Of a stretch of 64,000 bases of DNA, positions 44,614 to 53,080 are shown piece after piece (position 1 is the stretch's first letter; every line of letters starts with the position of its first letter). The notes beneath the pieces are model-generated. The model was not told where the DNA came from and did no database searches. It worked only from the letters and a program-made list of their open reading frames with translations. The DNA comes from Microtetraspora fusca. GTDB lineage: Bacteria; Actinomycetota; Actinomycetes; Streptosporangiales; Streptosporangiaceae. Position numbers and translations under genes: made by a program. The stretch lies in contig NZ_BBYK01000042.1 in assembly GCF_001570365.1 (NCBI RefSeq), positions 1 to 64,000 on the forward strand, given 5' to 3'.

Positions 44614-45789
44614 CTACGTCGCCGGCGTGATCCTCCCGGTAACCTCTCCAAGCGCGATGCCGCCCGGCGCGACCGCGCTGATCGTCACGGTGTCGCCGTC
44701 CTCCAGGAAGGAGCGCGTGGTGCCGTCGGCCAGCTTGATCGGCTCGGCGCCGTTCCAGGTCACCTCGATGAGCGAGCCGAACGCGCCCTCGCTGGAGATC
44801 GTCCCGCTGGCGAACAGGTCGCCCGTGCGCAGCGACGCGCCGTTGACGGTCATGTGGGCGAGCATCTGGTCGGGTGTCCAGTACATGCCCTGATAGGACG
44901 GGGTCGAGATCGTCTCGCCGTTCAGCTCGATCCGCAGCGCGAGGTCGAGGCCCCACGGAGCGTCCCTGCGCAGGTAGTCCATGGGGGCCGGGTCCTGCTC
45001 GCGCCCGGCGACCCGGGCCGGGCACAGGGCCTCGAGCGGCGTGATCCACGGCGAGATCGAGGTGGCGAACGACTTGCCGAGGAACGGGCCGAGCGGCACG
45101 TACTCCCACGCCTGGATGTCCCGTGCGCTCCAGTCGTTGACCAGGGTGACCCCGAAGACGTGGTCGTCGAACGCCCGGGCCCGCTCGCCCAGCCGGGTCG
45201 GCGAGCCCACCACGAAGCCGAGCTCGGCCTCGATGTCCAGCCGCACCGAGGGGCCGAACGACGGCCCCGGCATCCGCTGCCCGCACGGCCGCCTGATCGG
45301 GGTGCCCGAGACGACGACCGTCCCCGCGCGCCCGTGGTAGCCGACGGGGAGGTGCCGCCAGTTGGGCTTCAACGGCTCCTCGTCGGGGCGGAAGATCCGC
45401 CCCAGGTTGGACGCGTGCTCCAGCGAGGCGTAGAAGTCCACGTAGTCGGCCACCTCGACCGGCAGGTGCATCGTGACCTGGTCGAGCGGGACCAGGTGCG
45501 GTTCGACGACCGCCCGGTTCCCGCCCGCCTCGTCGGCGCGGTCGGCGGCGAGGAGCGTCCGCAGCCGGGCACGCGTCTCCTGCCATGCCGTACGCCCCCG
45601 GGCGAGGAAGGGGTTGAGGCTAGGTGCGGCGAACACCTCGTCGTGCAGCACGGGCGCGAGGTCGAGCACGTGGTCGCCCACGCGCACGCCGACCCGGGGC
45701 GCCTCTCCCGGGCGCGAGAAAACGCCATAGGGCAGGTTGTCCAGGCCGAAGAGCGACTCGTCCGCCCCCGGCACCCAGCTTCGCGTCAC
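44614..45789 (-). CDS. fahA: Fumarylacetoacetase
   Basis: A 391-residue enzyme that splits fumarylacetoacetate to fumarate and acetoacetate, the last step of tyrosine/homogentisate breakdown. Family segments: VDFYASLEHASNLGRIFRP, RHLPVGYHGRAGTVVVSGT, DIEAELGFVVG with the metal-binding acids, and VTLVNDWSARDIQAWEYVPLGPF. N-terminal SH3-like part 1-115. Lies 55 bp downstream of hmgA in the same direction. I do not see the maleylacetoacetate isomerase here. Confidence 0.95.
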   Translation of the reverse strand: MTRSWVPGADESLFGLDNLPYGVFSRPGEAPRVGVRVGDHVLDLAPVLHDEVFAAPSLNPFLARGRTAWQETRARLRTLLAADRADEAGGNRAVVEPHLVPLDQVTMHLPVEVADYVDFYASLEHASNLGRIFRPDEEPLKPNWRHLPVGYHGRAGTVVVSGTPIRRPCGQRMPGPSFGPSVRLDIEAELGFVVGSPTRLGERARAFDDHVFGVTLVNDWSARDIQAWEYVPLGPFLGKSFATSISPWITPLEALCPARVAGREQDPAPMDYLRRDAPWGLDLALRIELNGETISTPSYQGMYWTPDQMLAHMTVNGASLRTGDLFASGTISSEGAFGSLIEVTWNGAEPIKLADGTTRSFLEDGDTVTISAVAPGGIALGEVTGRITPAT

Positions 45790-45844
45790 CGTCGTCCTCT
45801 CCGTCGGAGCTGTGTTGTGTGTCCCGGTCGTTCTACCCCGCCGG

Positions 45845-47017
45845 TCAGCGGCGGGGGGCCCACGTCCAGGCGTACGCCGGATCCTCGCACGCCAGGGCGG
45901 CCGCGCCCAGGTCGAGCGGGCGGAACGTGTCGATCATGACGGCCATCTCGGTCGTCTCCTTGTGGCCCTGCCGTACGGCCTCGACGACGGCCTCGACCGC
46001 GCCCGGCTGCGGCCCGTGCGTGAACCCGGCCGGGTGCAGCGAGATCGAGCCGACGTCGATGCCCGAGCCCCGCCGCGCGCTGTAGTCGCCGCCGACGTAG
46101 AACATCAACTCGTCGGAGTCGACGTTGTGGTGGTTGTACGGGATCGGCACCGCGTCCGGATGGAAGTCCAGCGGCCGGGGGCAGAACGAGCAGATCACGA
46201 AGCCCGGGCCCTCGAACGTCTGGTGCACCGGCGGCGGCGCGTGCGTCCGCTTCACGATCGGCTCGAAGTCCTGGATGTTGAACGCGTACGGGTAGAGGTA
46301 GCCGTCCCACCCGACGACGTCGAAGGGGTGGTGGGCGTAGGTCAGCCGGGTGAGCCCGCCGCGCGTCCGGACGAGCACCTGCACCTCCTCGCCGTCCACG
46401 AGCAGCGGCTCGGTGGGCGCGCGCAGGTCGCGCTCGCAGTACGGCGCGTGTTCGAGGAACTGGCCGTACGCGGACAGGTAGCGCTTGGGCGGGCGGATGT
46501 GCCCGGCCGCCTCGACGACCAGCGCGGTGACCGGGCCCTCCGGGACCCAGCGGTGGATGGTGCCGGTCGGGATGACGACGTAGTCGCCCTCGCCCGCCTC
46601 GATCACGCCGTACGTGGACTCGAACCGAGCCCGGCCGCTCGCGATGTAGACGCACTCGTCGCCCATCGAGTTGCGGTAGAGGTCGCTGGGCGCGTCGGTC
46701 GCGACGTACGACATGCGGACGTCGGAGTTGCCGGCGAGCGGCTGCCGCCCGGTGACGAGGTCGCCCGTGGCGGCGAGGTCCTGGGTGCGGAAGTGCCGCG
46801 GAGAGAGCGGCAGGTTCGGCGTGAGGCCGGGAGCGGCGAGATCGACGGCCTCCGCCTTCACGATCGCCGTCGGCAGGTGGCGGTGGTAGAGCAGCGACGA
46901 GTCGGACGAGAAGCCCTCTTCGCCCATGAGCTCCTCGGCGTAGAGCCCGCCATCCGGGCGGCGGAACTGGACATGGCGCTTGCGTGGCACATCGCCCACG
47001 ACACGGTAGTACGGCAT
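45845..47017 (-). CDS. hmgA: Homogentisate 1,2-dioxygenase
   Basis: A 390-residue Fe(II) ring-cleaving dioxygenase. Cupin segments GDYVVIPTGTIHRW and VVGWDGYLYPYAFNIQDFEP are typical, and the C-terminal SISLHPAGFTHGPQPG carries expected iron ligands. It converts homogentisate to maleylacetoacetate; fahA follows. ATG with GGAGG 4 nt upstream. A TTGACA hexamer at 47096-47091 on the minus strand is the best -35 candidate, though its -10 partner is weak. Regulation by the adjacent IclR protein is likely. Confidence 0.95.
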   Translation of the reverse strand: MPYYRVVGDVPRKRHVQFRRPDGGLYAEELMGEEGFSSDSSLLYHRHLPTAIVKAEAVDLAAPGLTPNLPLSPRHFRTQDLAATGDLVTGRQPLAGNSDVRMSYVATDAPSDLYRNSMGDECVYIASGRARFESTYGVIEAGEGDYVVIPTGTIHRWVPEGPVTALVVEAAGHIRPPKRYLSAYGQFLEHAPYCERDLRAPTEPLLVDGEEVQVLVRTRGGLTRLTYAHHPFDVVGWDGYLYPYAFNIQDFEPIVKRTHAPPPVHQTFEGPGFVICSFCPRPLDFHPDAVPIPYNHHNVDSDELMFYVGGDYSARRGSGIDVGSISLHPAGFTHGPQPGAVEAVVEAVRQGHKETTEMAVMIDTFRPLDLGAAALACEDPAYAWTWAPRR

Positions 47018-47296
47018 TGGCCCTCCGCGCGTACGGAATGCGGACGTCGGTGTCCTCTATACGTACGACGATCCGGCATAGGCGTGGAGATGTCAAACCC
47101 TTTGGGCCACAAAAAGATGATTCATCCCGGCGTTGCGGCGGCGACGGTCGGCGATGCCCCTGCCGTCGATGTCAGGCAGGGAGCACCCCGGCCTTCCGAC
47201 GGCTGATCGCCGGAGCGGTGAAAGCACGCTGCTGTCAGCGAATCAGCGCCCGCGCACAGCCGTCTCCACCGCTTGTGGATAACCGCGGGGACGGGA

Positions 47297-48004
47297 TCAC
47301 TGGGCGAGGGTGCGGGCGAGGTCGCGGGCGGCCTCGACAACGCGGGGACCGACCGCGTCGACGTCGAGCAGGCCGAAGGTGACGACCCCGACGGAGGCCT
47401 CCAGCCAGGGAAGCCCGCGGAGGGGGACGGCGATCCCGCGCGCGCCCTCCTGCAACTGCCCTTCGGTGACCAGGAACGGCCGGGCCGCCGCCGTCTCCGG
47501 CTCCGCCTCGCCGCCCGCCGGACGGGAGCCCGGGTGCGCCTGTACCCGGGCCGTCTCCTCGCGGAGGGCGAGGATGGCGAGCCCGGCGGCTCCGCGGGTG
47601 AGCGGGTGGCGGGAGCCTTCCCGGTAGGCGAGGTGCATGTCGGTCCACGACGGCTCGACCACGGCCACGGCGACGCCGTCCTCGCCCTCGGCCACGGTCA
47701 GATGCGCGGTGGCGCCGACCTGCTCGGCGAGCGCGCGCAGCGCGGGCAGCGCCGCCGCGCGCAGCAGGGGTTGCACGGCCTGCGCCATCACGAGCACGCC
47801 GAAACCCAGGTGGACCCGCCCCTGCGCGTCGCGCCGGGCGAACCCCTCATTCTGCAAGGTGGTGAGCAGCCGGTAGACGACGGGGCGGCTCAGCCCGAGC
47901 TCCTGGGCCAGCTCCGTGGGGGTGCGCCCCCGGTTTCCGTCGGCGAGCAGCCGCAGCAACCGCAGCCCGCGCTCCAGCGTCTGCGCCGATTCCGCCGCCA
48001 TCAT
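47297..48004 (-). CDS. IclR-family regulator, probable homogentisate pathway regulator
   Basis: A 235-residue regulator: N-terminal winged helix (AQTLERGLRLLRLLADGNRGRTPTELAQELGLSRP in two stretches, residues 7-41) and a C-terminal effector domain with GSRHPLTRGAAGLAILA. It lies directly upstream of hmgA/fahA on the same strand, suggesting control by a tyrosine breakdown intermediate. ATG 48004 has no ribosome-binding site but sits 6 nt from GATAAT, so the transcript is probably leaderless. Confidence 0.88.
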   Translation of the reverse strand: MMAAESAQTLERGLRLLRLLADGNRGRTPTELAQELGLSRPVVYRLLTTLQNEGFARRDAQGRVHLGFGVLVMAQAVQPLLRAAALPALRALAEQVGATAHLTVAEGEDGVAVAVVEPSWTDMHLAYREGSRHPLTRGAAGLAILALREETARVQAHPGSRPAGGEAEPETAAARPFLVTEGQLQEGARGIAVPLRGLPWLEASVGVVTFGLLDVDAVGPRVVEAARDLARTLAQ

Positions 48005-48010
48005 GGTGCG

Positions 48011-48016
48011 ATTATC
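48011..48016 (-). promoter_or_regulatory. -10 element of a probable leaderless promoter
   Basis: GATAAT on the minus strand ends 6 nt before the IclR start codon, which puts the transcription start at the A of ATG. No good -35 is seen 17 nt upstream. Confidence 0.5.
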
Positions 48017-48081
48017 GCCACTCCACCCGCCGGGCCGCCCTCCGCCCTGGCGGCCCGGGGCGATGTATGGCGATGACGCGG

Positions 48082-48297
48082 TCAGGCGAGCGGGCGGCCG
48101 CTCTGGAGCCAGGCGCCGAACTCGTCGATGTTGATGAGGCCGTCGCCGTCGGTGTCGACCTTGTCGATCACAGCCTGCGCGCTCTCCACGGTGATCCGCT
48201 CGCCGAGCACCTCCATGAGGCGCACCAGCTCTCCGGCCGAGATCAGGCCGTCGTCGTCGCTGTCGACGAGGTCGAACGTCGCCGCGTACTCGCTCAT
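48082..48297 (-). CDS. EF-hand calcium-binding protein
   Basis: A 71-residue calmodulin-like protein with two complete EF-hand loops: DSDDDGLISAGE (about 12-23) and DTDGDGLINIDE (about 48-59), with Asp at positions 1, 3 and 5 and Glu at 12. Small EF-hand proteins (CabD/CalD-like) are known in actinomycetes. A GGAG-rich leader precedes the ATG. The calcium-linked target is unknown. Confidence 0.92.
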   Translation of the reverse strand: MSEYAATFDLVDSDDDGLISAGELVRLMEVLGERITVESAQAVIDKVDTDGDGLINIDEFGAWLQSGRPLA

Positions 48298-48605
48298 GTC
48301 TCTTCTCCTCGTCCGGCGGCTCGTCGGCGTCCGAGAGCGTTTCCGGCTGTGGGTTCTGGTTGGCGAGCAGCACGATAGCCGGACAAGTCGCGATCGGAGC
48401 CGTTTTGCGGCAAGCCCGGATCGGTGTCTCCGCCGTCCCCCGGCCCCGACCGTTGGGCCCTGGCGTCAGGGAGCGCCGTGTCGTCGCCCTGCCGATCAGG
48501 AGAGGGCGCGCCGGGCCCGGCTCTGGGGCCGGGCCTGGACGGTGAGGGGTCAGGGGCGATCGCGTGCCTGCGATGCGAGGCCCGCGCCTGTCGTGGAGCC
48601 GCCGC
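48298..48605. other. 308-bp intergenic region
   Basis: Holds the leader of the EF-hand gene at its left end and a strong hairpin at 48514-48535 (GGCCCGGC/GCCGGGCC) that may end the minus-strand hydrolase gene. I see no further gene. Confidence 0.5.
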
Positions 48606-49481
48606 TCAACGGCCGATCTGGGAGAGGAGCCACGGCCGCAGGACCGGCAGGACGTGGGTGGGCTGCATGGCCTGCGTGTGGTCGAGCCCGTCCAGGACGC
48701 GTACGTCCCATCCGAGGTCTTCCAGTTCGGCGTGTCGTTCGATGATCGGACCGGCCAGGCTGACGTGGACGTCGCCCCAGCGTTCTCCGTAGGAGATCTC
48801 GTCCGCCGAACCCACGAAGCACAGGCGGGGGCAGCCGATCCGGGGTTGGGCGGCTTCGTCGTCGAAGCCGCGCAGTGCCTGGTACAGGGTGACGAACTGG
48901 CGGGCCTGCGGTTCTGAGATGGTCACCTCGGCGGTGTCCCAGTCGAACTCGTCGGCCGTCTGCGCGTCTCCGGCCTGTTCCGCGGGCTCCTGCCGGTCCT
49001 GCGGGGTGTGCGTGGCCGCGGCCGCCAACTCGTGCGTGGCGACGGTGACCTTCAGCATCCCGTCATAGGGCCCGCCCAGGGGCGGGAACCCGCCCATGAC
49101 CAGCGCGGACAGCCGGTCCGTGCGGATGGCCAACTGGAGCCCGCTGAGGGCCAGCCACGAATATCCGTAGTAGGCGAACCGGTCGGCGCCGACCGCGTCG
49201 GCGACCGCCAGCAGATCCGCCGCGATGGCGTCCGGCGTCAGGGTGTCCGCCTTGGGGGTGGCCATGACGTGGCCCTCGTAGTCGAACGCGGCGACCCGGA
49301 ACGCGTCGCCGAGCCCCTCGACGAGGGAATGGCCGAGCGCCGGGTCCATGCCCCACTTGCGCATCTCGTCGGCCTTGGGGCCTTCGGCCGGTCGCGGGTT
49401 GACCGGGAGCAGCACCGTGGGGCCGGCGCCGTGGACCTCGATCTCGATCGTGCTTCCGTCGTGCAGTTTCGCTTGGGGCAT
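48606..49481 (-). CDS. Alpha/beta-hydrolase
   Basis: A 291-residue alpha/beta-hydrolase-like protein. The nucleophile elbow appears as YYGYSWLALSG (Ser in G-Y-S-W-L, lacking the second Gly of GxSxG). An acid in GSADEISYGERWGDVH and the terminal His of GLDHTQAMQP complete a likely triad. A charged, Gln/Glu-rich loop lies near residues 160-185. Substrate unknown. It diverges from the TetR gene, whose paired operator sites lie between them, so it is probably TetR-controlled. Confidence 0.82.
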   Translation of the reverse strand: MPQAKLHDGSTIEIEVHGAGPTVLLPVNPRPAEGPKADEMRKWGMDPALGHSLVEGLGDAFRVAAFDYEGHVMATPKADTLTPDAIAADLLAVADAVGADRFAYYGYSWLALSGLQLAIRTDRLSALVMGGFPPLGGPYDGMLKVTVATHELAAAATHTPQDRQEPAEQAGDAQTADEFDWDTAEVTISEPQARQFVTLYQALRGFDDEAAQPRIGCPRLCFVGSADEISYGERWGDVHVSLAGPIIERHAELEDLGWDVRVLDGLDHTQAMQPTHVLPVLRPWLLSQIGR

Positions 49482-49523
49482 GGGGGTTCTCCGCTCATAC
49501 GCCGCCAGGAGAAGCTAACTCCA

Positions 49524-49567
49524 TATGGCATAAACTGTTGACGAGGAAGACCATACCTTATGCCATA
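49524..49567. promoter_or_regulatory. Inverted repeat operator between hydrolase and TetR genes
   Basis: TATGGCATAA (49524-49533) and its exact reverse complement TTATGCCATA (49558-49567) are 24 bp apart. TTGACG at 49538-49543 lies between them, so bound repressor would cover both divergent promoters. Confidence 0.65.
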
Positions 49568-49580
49568 AGGAGTTGTTGTC

Positions 49581-50411
49581 GTGACCGTCTTCGCAGGCCA
49601 GGGAGATGCGGCCCGATCGATGGCCTTGTTGTGGGGCGGGCAGGATATTCCCGCAGCCCAGGCCGGTGGCCCGCGCAAGGCGCCGGGGCCCAGACGCGCG
49701 CTGAACATCGACATGATCGTGGAGGCGGCGATCGCGGTGGCCGACGCGGATCCCATGACGGCCGTCTCGCTGCGCGCGGTGGCCGACCGGCTCGGCTGCA
49801 CCTCCATGGCGCTGTACACCTACGTGCCGAGCAAGGCAGAGCTCCTGGACCTGATGTACGACCGCGCGCACGCCGAGCTGTCCGCCCACCACGACCTGAG
49901 CGGGGGATGGCGCGCGGCGGTGGCCTCCTGGGCGGGGGAGCTGAGGGCGTTCTACCTGCGGCACCCGTGGGTGCTGCAGGTGTCCCACGCCCGCCCAGTG
50001 CTGGGCCCGCACGAGCAGGCCGTCATGGAGACGCTGGCCGGCATCGTCTTCCAGACGGGGCTGCCCGCCGCGACGCTGCGCGGCGTCGTCGCCGCGCTGT
50101 TCCACTTCGTGCGCGGGAATGCCCAGGCCGCCGCCGAGTCACGGATCGCCGCCGCCGCGACCGGGATGTCGGACGAGGAATGGTGGGCCGGCCGCTCCGC
50201 CCTGCTGGGACGCCTCGCCCCCGACTTCGCCGAACGCTTCCCCATGTCGATCCGGCTCTCGGCGCGTGAGCGGGACACCGCCCGCCGCGACGGGGCCACG
50301 TACGTCGAGGACCAGGCCGACGAGGCCTTCGCCACCGGGCTGGCCGTCCTCCTCGAAGGAGTCGACGCCACCAGGAAGACCCTGCCGCCCCCGCCCTCCG
50401 CGTCGGCGTAG
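49581..50411 (+). CDS. TetR/AcrR-family regulator
   Basis: A 276-residue regulator. After a 38-residue extension, the helix-turn-helix is visible: IVEAAIAVADADPMTAVSLRAVADRLGC then TSMALYTYVPSKAELLDLMYD. The C-terminal ligand domain resembles the TetR_C-type class (TetR_C_1-like). The GTG start at 49581 follows AAGGAG by 9 nt. It probably represses itself and the divergent hydrolase through the sites at 49524-49567. A shorter start inside the extension is possible. Confidence 0.88.
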   Translation: MTVFAGQGDAARSMALLWGGQDIPAAQAGGPRKAPGPRRALNIDMIVEAAIAVADADPMTAVSLRAVADRLGCTSMALYTYVPSKAELLDLMYDRAHAELSAHHDLSGGWRAAVASWAGELRAFYLRHPWVLQVSHARPVLGPHEQAVMETLAGIVFQTGLPAATLRGVVAALFHFVRGNAQAAAESRIAAAATGMSDEEWWAGRSALLGRLAPDFAERFPMSIRLSARERDTARRDGATYVEDQADEAFATGLAVLLEGVDATRKTLPPPPSASA

Positions 50412-50459
50412 CCCCAGGCGCGGCGGTGGCTGGCCTGAGGAACGAGCGGGCTGAGGAAC

Positions 50460-50555
50460 GAAGCCCCGAGCGACGAGGGAAGACATCGCCTAAGGGGCGC
50501 CCGAGCCCGCGCGAGCGGAGCGAGCGCCATCAAACGCGGCGAAGCCGCTAGACAC
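50460..50555. repeat. Second dispersed repeat family, copy 2
   Basis: In reverse complement this matches 24311-24353: GTGTCT at the outer end (50550-50555) and the GCGCTCGCT-CGCTCGCGCGGGCTCGGG core (50496-50527). It carries an extra GCGGCTTCGCCGC hairpin and lies after the TetR stop codon. Confidence 0.55.
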
Positions 50556-50631
50556 TGGCCACAGAGCATGGGTGGCGACCGAATATGCTGGCGCTACGTC
50601 AGTTTCATATCCCTAGAGGGAGAACTTTGCG

Positions 50632-50724
50632 ATGTACAAGGAATTCGCCGGCGAGGTCGTGATGTGGCTGATCCCCGTCGTCGTCCTTCTGGGGCTTGCC
50701 GTCCTGGTCACCGCGACGGCCTGA
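50632..50724 (+). CDS. 30-residue small membrane protein
   Basis: Begins MYKEFAGEVVMWLIPV and continues hydrophobic to the end (LVTATA). One transmembrane helix with an acidic N-terminal tail. It has a good GGGAGA ribosome-binding site 8 nt upstream and its own terminator at 50786-50816, so it looks like a real, separately transcribed small gene. Function unknown. Confidence 0.65.
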   Translation: MYKEFAGEVVMWLIPVVVLLGLAVLVTATA

Positions 50725-50785
50725 CACGAGCGTCTGAAACCCGGCAGTACCCCAGCACATCCCCGGCGGGCCGTCGCCCGCCGAA

Positions 50786-50816
50786 GAGGCCGAGCCCTGC
50801 GAGGGCCCGGCCTCTT
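50786..50816 (+). terminator. Terminator after the small membrane protein gene
   Basis: A 13-position stem with one mismatch, GAGGCCG-GCCCT with AGGGC-CGGCCTC, and a 3-nt loop, followed by TTCACATTT. Confidence 0.7.
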
Positions 50817-50890
50817 CACATTTCCCGGATGTGCCGCGCCCTCCGGTCACCACGCCGGCCCGGCTCCTGCCACGCGGTCCGATCAGTGCC

Positions 50891-50938
50891 GTGGGGCCGT
50901 GGGGCCGTGGGGCCGTGAGGCCGTGAGGCCGTGGGGCC
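50891..50938. repeat. 8-bp tandem repeat
   Basis: Six copies of GTGGGGCC, two of them GTGAGGCC. Non-coding, just before the leader of the next gene. Such short arrays often vary in copy number. Confidence 0.75.
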
Positions 50939-51044
50939 GGGGTGCCCAGGTATCAGGGTGTCGGGCACGGCGGTCGGCCTGCCGGCGCGAGCGCCCAAGG
51001 TAGGAAAAGTCTGGCAAGATCGTTTCTGTGAAGTTAGGAGCGAC

Positions 51045-51569
51045 ATGCCGACGATTGCGGAAGCCGTAGCCGACCACCCTTATCCGCTGATCCGCGGAGG
51101 AGGCCTCTTTCTCATCTTCATCGGCCTGGGCTGCCTGGGAAGCTGGGCGTTCAACAAGTACTGGCTCCCGTTCCTGATCGGCGGATTCGTCACGGGGTTC
51201 ACGGCGAGCGGTCTCAGCGCGCTGTTGCCCAGCCTCGGCAGCCCGTCGTTCGCGCAGATCGCCGGGCTGGTCGGCGCGATCGTCATCGAGATGGGCCTTA
51301 TCTATCTGGCCCTCACGAAGACCAAGAACGCGGATGAGCGGACGCAGATCCTGACCATCCTGTTCGTGGTCGGCCTGCACTTTCTGCCGATGGGCCTCGC
51401 CCACGGCCCGCTGATCGCGATTCTGGGAGTCCTGATCGCGATCAACGCGTTCCTCGGCCTGCGCCTGGCCCGCGTGCCCGCCCCCGCGTTCGGTGTCACC
51501 GACGCGCTGCTCAAGCTCGGCTTCGGCGGCGTGATGCTCTTCGCCTATCCGGCCCTGACGTTCACCTGA
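51045..51569 (+). CDS. Polytopic membrane protein (DUF6609-like)
   Basis: A 174-residue protein with about five to six transmembrane helices and short loops; PYPLIRGGGLFLIFIGLGC near the start and GLHFLPMGLAHGP in the middle are distinctive. It resembles small actinobacterial membrane proteins annotated DUF6609. The ATG at 51045 is supported by AGGAG 4 nt upstream. Function unknown. Confidence 0.75.
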   Translation: MPTIAEAVADHPYPLIRGGGLFLIFIGLGCLGSWAFNKYWLPFLIGGFVTGFTASGLSALLPSLGSPSFAQIAGLVGAIVIEMGLIYLALTKTKNADERTQILTILFVVGLHFLPMGLAHGPLIAILGVLIAINAFLGLRLARVPAPAFGVTDALLKLGFGGVMLFAYPALTFT

Positions 51570-51634
51570 CGTCCGCCGTGGCCCAGAGCGCCGGCCCACC
51601 CACACGGTGCTGAAGGAACGGCCGGACCGAAAGT

Positions 51635-52456
51635 TCAGAGACGGAAGTCGTCGGCGTGGTCCCGCGCCCATTCCGCGAACGTCTGGGCAGGCCGCCCGGT
51701 GAGCTTCTCGACGATGACAGAGGTCTCGGGGACGACGTCGACGCCCTCCGTCCACGCGCGCATGATCGCCTCCACTCCCATCGCGGGCATCGTCCTGCCC
51801 AGGTCGGCGCGCGCCTGTTCGGGGGTGACCACCTCGATCGGGATCGGCCTGCCGATGGCCGTACCGATGTGCCCGACCTGCTCGCGCAGGGTGAGCGCCT
51901 GCGGCCCGTACAACGTGTACGCCTGTCGTCCGTGCCCCCGCTCGGTCAGCGCCGTGACCGCGAGCGCGGCTATGTCCCGCTCGCTGACCGGAGCCGTCAG
52001 CGCCTCCGGGTACGGCAACCGCACCGCCTGCCCCTCCTTGATCGCCCGCATCCACCACCATCGGGTGTTGGTCGCGAACATCCCCGGCCGGATGAAGGTC
52101 CAGGACAGCCCGGACTCCTGCAGGGCCGACTCCACGACCCGATGGTCCCGAGCGATCGGATTGCGGTCGGCGCCGGGCTGCACGATCGCCCCGGACGACA
52201 ACAACACCACGTGCCGGACCCCGGCCGAACGGGCGGCCGCCACGAACTCGTCGATGCCCGCGGGTTTGGCGTAGAGAAAGACCTGTGACGCGCCCTCCAG
52301 TACGGCGGGCAACGTTTCCGGCATATCCAGATCCGCCGCCACATGGGAGGCGTCCGGCGTTCTGCTCGTCAGCCGGACCGGCACGCCCGAAGCGGTCAGA
52401 CCTGCGGCGACATGGCGGCCGACGCTCCCCCGGGCGCCGAAGACAACCGTGACCAT
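51635..52456 (-). CDS. NmrA-like NAD(P)H-binding reductase
   Basis: A 273-residue atypical short-chain dehydrogenase: N-terminal Rossmann motif VVFGARGSVGRHVA (3-16), then VLLSSGAI and the RPGMFATNTRWW segment of the NmrA/azoreductase-like group. The ATG at 52456 has GAGGAGG 9 nt upstream; the longer open frame upstream looks non-coding. Role unknown; it might serve as a redox sensor or quinone reductase. Its 5' side faces the diterpene operon. Confidence 0.83.
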   Translation of the reverse strand: MVTVVFGARGSVGRHVAAGLTASGVPVRLTSRTPDASHVAADLDMPETLPAVLEGASQVFLYAKPAGIDEFVAAARSAGVRHVVLLSSGAIVQPGADRNPIARDHRVVESALQESGLSWTFIRPGMFATNTRWWWMRAIKEGQAVRLPYPEALTAPVSERDIAALAVTALTERGHGRQAYTLYGPQALTLREQVGHIGTAIGRPIPIEVVTPEQARADLGRTMPAMGVEAIMRAWTEGVDVVPETSVIVEKLTGRPAQTFAEWARDHADDFRL

Positions 52457-53080
52457 CGTGTGGGGCCTCCTCTGATCCTCGGTGAGCAGCTTGACGAGTC
52501 GGGTGGGCAGGACCCGCCGGGTCTCGGGTGACGGCGAGTCGCCTCCGAGGATGTCCCGGACGAACCGCGGCACCGTGGTGGGCGCGAAGATGATCGCATA
52601 GGCGGCATTTCCGAGCGTACGGGGGGCGGGTGTCAACGGAACGGCCCGGCCCACCCGAACCCCGGTGCCCACTGTCGCGACGGGTGAACGGAGGGTGAGC
52701 TCACTTCCCCCTATTGGTGGCTCAACCATGACAATCTCCGCGATTTCTGCATGTCACTCAACAGATCACAAAATTGGTCAGTCCGACGACCTTGATTCGG
52801 ACGATTTGATCATGTGATACTGCCGCCAGGTGTCGATGATGACTGAGGGCATCTCGTAGCGTCATGCGGCTTGTGAGGCAAGGAAGAACCGGAGGTACCG
52901 CGGGCTGAAGAACGTCATGGCGGCCTGAACCGAGTACCGACCACGTACCGACCCACGTCAAAGCGCACTGGATGACGCGCCGACGGACTGTCCCGCGTCG
53001 CCTGAGCCGTCCTTGCCGGTCGGCGGGTGACCGCGGGTGCATGTGCGCCGGATGTGAATTCCTGCTGGGAGAACGCCCAA
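52457..53080. other. 624-bp divergent intergenic region before the diterpene operon
   Basis: An AT-richer island (52740-52825) holds GTCCG...CGGAC and ATCACA...TGTGAT dyad elements and a promoter candidate. Between 52860 and 52925 the minus strand can encode a short peptide (MTFFSPRYLRFFLA...) with no clear ribosome-binding site. No other gene recognised. Confidence 0.5.
52792..52821 (+). promoter_or_regulatory. Candidate promoter of the P450-terpene operon
   Basis: TTGATT (52792-52797), an 18-nt spacer and GATACT (52816-52821), inside a dyad-rich island. It would give a leader of about 250 nt. Confidence 0.35.

Noticed and set aside
52457-52729. N-terminal extension of the NmrA-like reductase
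   Set aside because: The Rossmann motif begins at residue 3 from ATG 52456, which has a good ribosome-binding site.
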